Below, piece by piece: positions 21,592-27,100 of a DNA stretch of 27,100 nt. The position numbers and the translations under genes were made by a program. A model generated the notes under the pieces. That model was not told where the DNA came from, ran no database searches, and was given only the letters and a program-made list of their open reading frames with translations. The stretch is from an uncultured Collinsella sp. (GTDB lineage Bacteria; Actinomycetota; Coriobacteriia; Coriobacteriales; Coriobacteriaceae): the NCBI GenBank assembly GCA_902489775.1, contig CABUBH010000027.1:1-27100 (forward strand), given 5' to 3'. Numbering within the stretch: position 1 is the stretch's first letter; each line of letters starts with the position of its first letter.

Positions 21592-22743
21592 CTAGTAGAT
21601 CCTTTCGACCTCCTTGGTCAAGGCCCTGAAAAGATCCCCAGCTGAGGGGTCTGCCCCAGGACACAGCGATTGCCAGGCACCCGTTTCTCCGATGGTGCCC
21701 GCACTCGTCATAACAAGATCGTCGCTCCGCCTGCGAATGGAGACACTAACGGAGCGGCCATTATGGAACCCATGGATATCGACTTTATTTATGCGCCCAT
21801 CAGCTAGATAACTAATCATGACATTGATGCTGTCACCATACTCCGGCAATTCGAAGCCGTGGGAATCCATCAATAGCTTCACGTCCTGATGGTAAATGCG
21901 GGCCTCGACGACATTCTTGGGCATTTTCCCCGTCTTTGTTGGAGAGCAAAAGCTGATGCTTGGCTCCTCTTCGCTCATGCCTCGGTCAAACCTAAGCATG
22001 CACGGGCATACCGACTCAATGGTTCGCAAGGCATCCGCCGCGACCTTTTCCTCGGTAAACATCTCCACGTCGATGCCGTTTTCTTCCATATAGGCACGGT
22101 TTTTACGTTGAAGCTCTAGCCGAGCCGCAGCCTCCCCATCTCCACGCTGTTCCCAATTTCCGGAGTCGGCGACATTTCGATCGAATGTAGAATCAACGGA
22201 ACATGGCGCTTGCTGTTGAGTCTGATCACTGTCGCCGAGACGCCTTAGCTCGGAGCGTCTCATCAGTAGTGTCACAATATCAAACAGCCAACCAAATCCA
22301 AAAAGGCCAAAGGTAAAGAGATATAGAAAGAAGCTACCCCACATCCGTGCATACGCCCTATGAGCGCCCGACCACCCAAGAAGGAAGCATAGCAAAAGCG
22401 CCTTGTTTGCCCTGTCAACCGACGTAATCTCTCGAGTGAGAGATTTCTGTTCAGGCTTCGCCAAAGGTGTAATTTCATGCGATGAAACAGTAATTGAGGA
22501 CGTCCTTGACGCCGAGCTCCGAGCGCCTGATTTAGCAACGGCGCGAGCGACATCCCCAACTCCGACGGTCGTTCTGCTGTATACGGCATTGTAAGCAGCC
22601 TTCTTCGGATTTTTGATCCACCCCATGCCCTTCTTGCCATAGCCGGGGATTATCGCCCGCTTTACCGCGCGCTTCGCTCTGCCGGTCGTTCTTGCCTTGA
22701 GTGATGTCTTTAGATTCGGCTTACGCAGCCCGACCTTTACCAT
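21592..22743 (-). CDS. TM2-domain membrane protein with basic N-terminal module
   Basis: This is a 383-residue protein of unknown function. Residues 1-60 are highly basic (KARTTGRAKRAVKRAI, then YGKKGMGWIKNPKKA), a module I recall from other TM2-containing proteins of Gram-positive bacteria and mobile regions. A Ser/Arg-rich linker follows. Residues about 110-160 form a TM2 domain (two helices, with the GWSGAHRAYARMWG turn and FGWLFDIVTLL). The rest is a soluble, acidic region with a predicted alpha/beta C-terminal part (from about 205) that I do not recognise. The start is the ATG at 22743, with GGAG about eight bases upstream; an in-frame start at 22812 lacks this. It stands alone between dacA and tRNA-Ser, and is convergent with dacA. 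Confidence 0.75.
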   Translation of the reverse strand: MVKVGLRKPNLKTSLKARTTGRAKRAVKRAIIPGYGKKGMGWIKNPKKAAYNAVYSRTTVGVGDVARAVAKSGARSSASRTSSITVSSHEITPLAKPEQKSLTREITSVDRANKALLLCFLLGWSGAHRAYARMWGSFFLYLFTFGLFGFGWLFDIVTLLMRRSELRRLGDSDQTQQQAPCSVDSTFDRNVADSGNWEQRGDGEAAARLELQRKNRAYMEENGIDVEMFTEEKVAADALRTIESVCPCMLRFDRGMSEEEPSISFCSPTKTGKMPKNVVEARIYHQDVKLLMDSHGFELPEYGDSINVMISYLADGRINKVDIHGFHNGRSVSVSIRRRSDDLVMTSAGTIGETGAWQSLCPGADPSAGDLFRALTKEVERIY

Positions 22744-22876
22744 ATTTCTACTCCATCCCCTCGGAACCCCACACCGGGGTGCACGAGCACGCCTGGGTCT
22801 CCCCGTTTTCAAGCGCCCCGTGTTTGCCTAATGTTCACGCCCTTTCGGACTCTAATCCCCAGCTGCCATTCTTGAT

Positions 22877-22902
22877 AAAAAAAAGGCCCCAAATGGGACC
22901 CT
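22877..22902 (-). terminator. Rho-independent terminator of tRNA-Ser
   Basis: On the minus strand a short GGGTCCC-type stem with an ATTT loop (22885-22902, one bulge) is followed by eight T (22877-22884). It lies 16 bases after the CCA end of the tRNA. Bases 22744-22876 are the leader of the TM2 gene, with no further feature seen apart from a small ACCCC/GGGGT dyad. Confidence 0.8.
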
Positions 22903-22917
22903 TCTTCAAAGTCATAC

Positions 22918-23008
22918 TGGCGGAGAGCTGGGGATTCGAACCCCAGATGCCCTTTTGGGGCATACTCGCTTAGCAGGCGAGCACCTTCGGCCTCTCGGTC
23001 AGCTCTCC
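22918..23008 (-). tRNA. serX: tRNA-Ser (anticodon GCT)
   Basis: The minus strand folds as a class II tRNA. The 7-bp acceptor is GGAGAGC/GCTCTCC with discriminator G (22921) and an encoded CCA (22918-22920). A D-arm follows, then anticodon loop CTGCTAA with anticodon GCT at 22972-22974, a long variable arm with a GCCC/GGGC stem, and T-arm GGGGTTCGAATCCCC. The long variable arm and the GCT anticodon (codons AGC/AGU) both indicate serine. The gene symbol is a generic E. coli-style label with low weight. Confidence 0.95.
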
Positions 23009-23113
23009 GTAACAGCCGTTCTATAGTAACCAAACAGCCGAAGTTGGGCAAGGGGAATTTTGAGGCGTTTCCTCTTTTACCTCTCTTTTACCAGTAAACG
23101 TCTCAGTCAATCA

Positions 23114-23168
23114 TCTCAACCTGTAACATCTGCAGGCCGTAATCCCCTCCAGATGTTACAGGTTGAGA
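23114..23168. repeat. Hairpin with perfect 19-bp stem
   Basis: The 19-nt arms 23114-23132 and 23150-23168 are exactly complementary, around a 17-nt loop that on the minus strand contains GGAGGGG. It lies 49 bases past the stop of the AAA ATPase gene and lacks a U-tract. Its arm and loop sizes resemble the hairpins at 128-191 and 9415-9470, but the sequence differs. Nothing else is seen in 23009-23217. Confidence 0.7.
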
Positions 23169-23217
23169 CAAAGATACAAGGACGGCCCCAGCGACAGCGC
23201 GGACAGCCCATTCTTTA

Positions 23218-24300
23218 TTAGTCCTCTCGAACGGTCTCCAACAGATAATCGCGCATGTACGGAATTGCAAACGAAACACAGCCATAGCCCGCGGGCTCAA
23301 TCAACCCCGCATCGATCAGACGCTTGCGATATGACCCAACTTTGTTCGCCGACAAACCCATCTTCTTGGCGATATCGCCGTTGGCGATATCGACGCCCTC
23401 GCATTGAGCCATCGCCGCGAGATACTGAAACTGCCGTTCCGACACCCTGCGCAGCGCTGGGGCAATCACCATAGCATTAAAGCTATCAAGAGCCGCCTGG
23501 ATACCCTTACGAGCCGCCTCTTCGCTCACGCTCTCCGCCCCACTGCGCGCAGCAACCTGCCAAGCGTAATATCCGACCAGCTGGACCATAAAGGGATAGC
23601 CTGCCGAAGCTTTTGTTAATAGCTCAGCGGCACCTTTGTCGAGCTCCTTGCCCGCTTGTCTCATCGTATCCTCAAACGATCCGCCAACTTCAAAATCGGA
23701 AAGCCGAGTAAGTTCAACATGTTTGGCTCGCTGAAGGAACGTCAACGTATCATCCACCACCACGCCATCTACCGATGTCGGCAGCCCGGCGAAAGCGAAA
23801 GCGACATTCGCTCCTTGGCGGATCAAGAGCTGCATCTCATTGCCTAGCTCGCGCATTTCCTCAGTTGAGGCATCCTGGATCTCGTCGAGCGTAATGAGCA
23901 GACCACCGCGCTTCGCAGCATCGTACATCGTCTCGCCCAGATGAGAGGCCGACTTCGACATCTCCATGGAGCCAAGGCTGACCCCTAAAATCGATGGGGA
24001 AATCGAGATTGATTCAAGACGAACGTTTCGCTGCAGAGCCTCGAGGATTCTATTGCAAAAACCAGCATTGGAGGCAACGTCAACGACCTCGAATCCTTTT
24101 TTGCGTGCAAGGTCACCCAATGCATTAAGGAGCACCGTTTTACCTGTGCCTCGGACGCCCGAGATGCGCATGAGTCGATCGGGGGCACCAGGACCATTCT
24201 CAAGAGCCTCGGCAAAGTCATCCAAAACAGTGTCCCGTCCGATAAGCTCAGGCGGATTCATGCCCGCCGTTGGCTTAAAGGGGTTAACAGCTTTCGTCAT
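23218..24300 (-). CDS. AAA/STAND-like ATPase with C-terminal winged helix
   Basis: This 360-residue P-loop ATPase has the layout of the Orc1/Cdc6-like and archaeal-type AAA ATPases common in actinobacterial genomes. An N-terminal NPFKP..NPPELIGRD segment precedes Walker A SGVRGTGKT (about 47-55). Walker B LLITLDEIQD (134-143) and a sensor-1-like FAFAGLP (168-174) follow, then a helical lid region. A C-terminal winged helix (about 288-353: RQFQYLAAMAQ, IANGDIAKKMGLSANKVGSY, GLIEPAG) looks DNA-binding. The start is the ATG at 24300, with GGAGGG four bases upstream; an in-frame start at 24336 would run through the repeat array. Role unknown: regulator, defence-linked switch or origin-binding-like protein. 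Immediately upstream lie six phased TGYTAAA sites, a natural candidate target for the winged helix. Confidence 0.82.
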   Translation of the reverse strand: MTKAVNPFKPTAGMNPPELIGRDTVLDDFAEALENGPGAPDRLMRISGVRGTGKTVLLNALGDLARKKGFEVVDVASNAGFCNRILEALQRNVRLESISISPSILGVSLGSMEMSKSASHLGETMYDAAKRGGLLITLDEIQDASTEEMRELGNEMQLLIRQGANVAFAFAGLPTSVDGVVVDDTLTFLQRAKHVELTRLSDFEVGGSFEDTMRQAGKELDKGAAELLTKASAGYPFMVQLVGYYAWQVAARSGAESVSEEAARKGIQAALDSFNAMVIAPALRRVSERQFQYLAAMAQCEGVDIANGDIAKKMGLSANKVGSYRKRLIDAGLIEPAGYGCVSFAIPYMRDYLLETVRED

Positions 24301-24319
24301 TCTGCCCTCCTCTGCTAGT

Positions 24320-24373
24320 TTTAACAACTTTAACAAAGTTTAGCAACTTTAGCAGAGTTTAACAGTTTTAGCA
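24320..24373 (-). repeat. Six-copy TGYTAAA array upstream of the AAA ATPase
   Basis: On the plus strand TTTARCA begins at 24320, 24329, 24339, 24348, 24358 and 24367, giving spacings of 9, 10, 9, 10 and 9. The last copy ends 19 bases from the start codon and thus covers the promoter/leader. On the minus strand it reads TGYTAAA. It contains a plausible TTGCTA/TAAAAC promoter pair with 17-base spacing. The array is AT-rich in otherwise GC-rich surroundings. The spacing pattern suits a protein that contacts two sites per 19 bp. Confidence 0.8.
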
Positions 24374-24462
24374 GGCTCGGCGGCTTTATGCCTTACCAAT
24401 CCTGCCGGGTCCTCCCGCCCGCGCCGATACAAATAGCGCGGTGCGGCCCCTCTATATCGCCC

Positions 24463-26904
24463 CTACCCCAGCGAGCGGTTGAGGGAGCCGAGCTCGTCGT
24501 TACCCATGGTGCGCCACATTTGGAAGATGCAACCGCGTGCCAGGAAAAAGAAGCCGTTGTCGACCAGTTGAACAGCGGCATCTGCTAGCTGATTCGTCAC
24601 GGCGGACACTGGCGGCAGCTCGAGTCCAGCCTTGCGAATGGTCTCGACCGCTTCCTCGAACGTCGGAGGCTCGCTGACGCCCATCTCGTTCATAAGGCCC
24701 TGCATTTCTTCCAGCGCGCTGCTGCCCGACTCCTCGCCACGTGGCACCAGACGGTAACAAGCCAGCGCAAGGTCGAGCTGATCGCAATTCCAATAGGCAA
24801 ACGCCAGGCGATAGAACAGGTAGCCGATTGCAGAGCGATCGCTGGCAATACGTAGGCCGTGGCGCGCCACCTCGATAATCTCGTCAAAGCGCTCCAGACG
24901 CGCAAGAACGTTGATGAGCGCAAAGTGCGATTGCATGGACGAGCGCGCCAGATCGTAAAGATGGCGCACCTCGGGCAGCGCTCGTTCAAAGTCCTCTTGC
25001 TCGACGTAAAAGCTGCAGATCTCGTGCTGGGCAAAGTACAGCGCATCGGGCGCACGAAGGATTCGCACAGAGCGGTCTTCTTCCAACACCGGTAGCACCA
25101 TGCGCACCAGCTGGTTATCGCAAAACTGCGTTTGAACCGGACCTGTCGCCAAAAGCTCGGCAACGGCGCACTTAGCCTCCAACTCCTCAACAAGACGGGA
25201 AAAGCCTTCAAAAGCACCTGTACGGTCGACTTTTGCCTGCTCGCGCAATTCAACAACACGGGCCACGTATGGGTCGTCGTCCTCTTCCATGACCTCCAAC
25301 TCGTCAGCCGTATCGGCAAGCAGCAAATCGCGCAGCGCCGGCGGAAGCGTGCGATGGTCATCACGCGGACGAGCATGAACCTCCGCAGGTTCAATCGTCT
25401 CCGGAGCAGTTGACTCATACGCCTCAAGTACACGCTTGCACGGCATATCGTCCATGTCCATGCTCTCAAGATCCTTGGCGACAGGCACGCAATCGGCCAG
25501 ATAGGCCGCGCGCCCAAAGAAATACGTTGCGACAACGCGCTCGCCCTGCTCACTGTCGGGAGCAGCAATCTGCACATAGCAGCGCGTGATGCAGGTGCCC
25601 GCGGCAAAACACGCTGCCGCAAGCGTGAGTGCCACGCGCGCATCGTGTTCCGCGGCCCAGACCGCGCGCGTGTCCTCGTCCAGCTCGCGCCAGGCGTCAT
25701 CTTGAGCGTCGTATTCACGTTGCGGCATGGCATCCACGACAGACTGCCCAAACCGAACGAGCATAATCCCCTCGGCAACGTTTGCCCGATAGGTATAGTC
25801 AAGCCGTGTGACAACGTTAAGTGCCTCGACGATACGCGCGAAGCGGGTACGCACATCCCACTCACCGCCCGGCTGGCAAGCCACCGTACCCGGTTTGCCC
25901 CACGGGTTATCGCTCGAGGCCGTATCGAGCAGTCGGGGAACATCGTTGGTCGTCTTGGCGATATGCCACGAATCAAAGAGCGCGCAGCCCTCAAGGCTCG
26001 GCGAGGATGCCGCAGGGACCAATCCGGCCCCGATGCGCTCAAGGATGCCGGAGAGGCGGTTGAGACGGCACTCGATGGCAAGCAGCATGTCAATCTCGTC
26101 CTGGTCCAACAGGCTACGATCAAAATTGAGATAGAAAATCTTTGAGCGATCAATGCGAGCCAGGCTCATCTCGGACTTGGCAGCGATGGTGCGCAGGCGG
26201 GGCAAGTCAATTTCGCTCATAAGGGCGGCGGCATAGCGCTCGATACCGCTCGGATTCTCGGCGTGGTCAACGCGGTAAAGCAGCGTCTCGATAGCATCGG
26301 GGAGCGGTGCCGTGTTAAAGCCCAAAAACACCTCGACCGGCTCGGACAACTTTACGAGCTTGATCTTGTCGACAACGTTTTGCATGTCCGCATCGAGACC
26401 GTCGACGCCCGCCGTGTTCGCAATAGTGCTTTCGGAGTTGGCAAATATCACGTAGCGCAAGAACATCGAGGCCATGAACTCGCCGTAAGGAAGGGCGCGA
26501 GTCGAATTCCATGTCTCGTGGTCGGACTGCTCGCGCATGGGGCCTTCGGGAGAGCCGGCAGTTTGCGCACACGCGCGCATTGCACCGTTGGCTTCCCTTA
26601 CCATAATCTCACCAATACTGGAATCCGACTCGTCAAGGACCAGTTCCATGTCGGGATCGTTGGGCAGCGGAGCCTCGCTGACGGGGCGGTCCACCTTGTA
26701 CACCTCACCCGAAACGCTTACGTAGCCCAAAAGCGACACATGACTTTTGCCAACGAACTCGACGACATAACAAGATTCATGCTGATCCTCGCCAAAGAGT
26801 TTCCAGACCACGCCATATGAGCGTCCCGCAGGCTGCTCGGGCATCGCCGGAAAGCGCTTCTTGGGATCGAGAAACCTGAGCTTGTATGTCGGACGCTCTG
26901 CCAC
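24463..26904 (-). CDS. Large protein of unknown function with C-terminal TPR-like repeats
   Basis: This is an 813-residue protein without a signal peptide or transmembrane helix, so probably cytosolic. I do not recognise its N-terminal two thirds. They start with a small beta-rich stretch (residues 1-75: GRSYGVVWKLFGED, CYVVEFVGKSHVSLLG), followed by mixed alpha/beta sequence and a highly acidic patch (EVMEEDDDPY) near 555. From about 623 to 722 the sequence has paired helices with TPR-like spacing (FERALPEVRHLYDLA, FDEIIEVARHGLRIA, DQLDLALACYRLV). The start is a GTG at 26904, with AGGGTGAT about five bases upstream. A 7-bp leader hairpin and an intrinsic terminator of the upstream tRNA set it apart as its own transcription unit. 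It could be a scaffolding protein; no catalytic motif is visible. Confidence 0.75.
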   Translation of the reverse strand: MAERPTYKLRFLDPKKRFPAMPEQPAGRSYGVVWKLFGEDQHESCYVVEFVGKSHVSLLGYVSVSGEVYKVDRPVSEAPLPNDPDMELVLDESDSSIGEIMVREANGAMRACAQTAGSPEGPMREQSDHETWNSTRALPYGEFMASMFLRYVIFANSESTIANTAGVDGLDADMQNVVDKIKLVKLSEPVEVFLGFNTAPLPDAIETLLYRVDHAENPSGIERYAAALMSEIDLPRLRTIAAKSEMSLARIDRSKIFYLNFDRSLLDQDEIDMLLAIECRLNRLSGILERIGAGLVPAASSPSLEGCALFDSWHIAKTTNDVPRLLDTASSDNPWGKPGTVACQPGGEWDVRTRFARIVEALNVVTRLDYTYRANVAEGIMLVRFGQSVVDAMPQREYDAQDDAWRELDEDTRAVWAAEHDARVALTLAAACFAAGTCITRCYVQIAAPDSEQGERVVATYFFGRAAYLADCVPVAKDLESMDMDDMPCKRVLEAYESTAPETIEPAEVHARPRDDHRTLPPALRDLLLADTADELEVMEEDDDPYVARVVELREQAKVDRTGAFEGFSRLVEELEAKCAVAELLATGPVQTQFCDNQLVRMVLPVLEEDRSVRILRAPDALYFAQHEICSFYVEQEDFERALPEVRHLYDLARSSMQSHFALINVLARLERFDEIIEVARHGLRIASDRSAIGYLFYRLAFAYWNCDQLDLALACYRLVPRGEESGSSALEEMQGLMNEMGVSEPPTFEEAVETIRKAGLELPPVSAVTNQLADAAVQLVDNGFFFLARGCIFQMWRTMGNDELGSLNRSLG

Positions 26905-26941
26905 GAAATATCACCCTGATCGGTCGTTGAGAGAAAGAGTG

Positions 26942-26960
26942 GTCGCGGATGGGCCGCGAC
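26942..26960 (-). promoter_or_regulatory. Leader hairpin upstream of the 813-residue protein gene
   Basis: GTCGCGG (26942-26948) pairs perfectly with CCGCGAC (26954-26960) around a 5-nt loop, 37 bases before the GTG start. Without a U-tract it is not a terminator; it may be an operator or an mRNA 5' stabiliser. Confidence 0.4.
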
Positions 26961-27030
26961 ACCTACTCGGAATCTTACACGAGTCGACAGGAAATCGTCC
27001 CTTTGGACGAAAGCACTCAAGCTGGCGTAA

Positions 27031-27058
27031 AAGAAAAGCCCCCGTTGCCGGGAGCTTT
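27031..27058 (-). terminator. Rho-independent terminator of the right-edge tRNA
   Basis: A 10-bp stem (27035-27044 with 27049-27058) closes a GCAA tetraloop on the minus strand. Its one imperfect pair is U-G in minus RNA. TTTTCTT follows. It lies 9 bases past the CCA end of the tRNA. Confidence 0.85.
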
Positions 27059-27067
27059 AATCTCAAA

Positions 27068-27100
27068 TGGTGCGGCGTATAGGATTCGAACCTATGACGT
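27068..27100 (-). tRNA. Partial tRNA, 3' end only
   Basis: On the minus strand the window edge contains the end of a tRNA: T-arm ATAGG-TTCGAAT-CCTAT (27079-27095), the acceptor strand ACGCCGC (27072-27078), discriminator A and an encoded CCA (27068-27070). The anticodon is outside the window, so the amino acid is not determinable. The tRNA's 5' part lies to the right. Confidence 0.9.

Noticed and set aside
24320..24373. CRISPR-like array
   Set aside because: Units are 7 bp with 2-3 bp between them, far too short for repeats and spacers, and no cas genes are present.
22900..24460. Integrated element at tRNA-Ser
   Set aside because: No integrase and no duplicate of the tRNA 3' end is visible within the window, so no attachment sites can be claimed.

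Overview
The window looks like chromosomal DNA of a high-GC gut actinobacterium of the Coriobacteriia, most likely Collinsella or a close relative. This is an inference from the gene families and their versions (paired YhgE/Pip membrane proteins, OFA-type MFS carrier, VanRS-like two-component pair, CpsBCD cassette), the compact leftward gene order, and the many intergenic hairpins. No rRNA or species marker is present. Sixteen protein genes are supported. All but one (the D-Ala-D-Ala carboxypeptidase) lie on the minus strand. There is also one complete tRNA-Ser and the 3' end of a second tRNA at the right edge.

Layout, left to right. 1-226 is non-coding and holds three large hairpins. 227-4049 is a transport/hydrolase block: an M20 amidohydrolase followed by an OFA-type MFS carrier, and a separate EamA drug/metabolite transporter. 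4250-9265 holds two abutting YhgE/Pip-type membrane proteins. 9266-9705 is a gene-free palindrome island downstream of htpG (9706-11730). 11934-14538 holds a GNAT acetyltransferase and a cpsC-cpsD-cpsB tyrosine-kinase cassette with no sugar-polymer genes beside it. 14734-17830 is a phosphate-control block: pstB, phoB-like and phoR-like genes. 17934-21431 is a VanR/VanS-like pair divergent from a secreted D-Ala-D-Ala carboxypeptidase. 21592-27100 is a more accessory-looking stretch: a TM2-domain protein, tRNA-Ser(GCT), an AAA ATPase with a C-terminal winged helix behind a six-copy TGYTAAA array, an 813-residue protein of unknown function with TPR-like repeats, and a partial tRNA.

Functionally, the centre of the window is about the cell envelope and sensing: phosphate signalling, surface-polymer control by a BY-kinase and its phosphatase, and probable peptidoglycan-precursor sensing with trimming of D-Ala termini.

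The most unusual signals are non-coding. First, two separate loci (1566-1660 and 9513-9612) carry the same composite hairpin with compensatory base changes, a conserved bulge and conserved internal-loop sequences. This looks like a structured RNA or a palindromic mobile repeat. Second, the second copy sits in an island of four hairpins separated by a recurring 10-mer, GCARCGTCGA. Third, a 9/10-nt-phased array of six TGYTAAA sites lies directly upstream of an ATPase that carries its own candidate DNA-binding domain. Fourth, a strong intrinsic-terminator hairpin lies inside the likely htpG leader.
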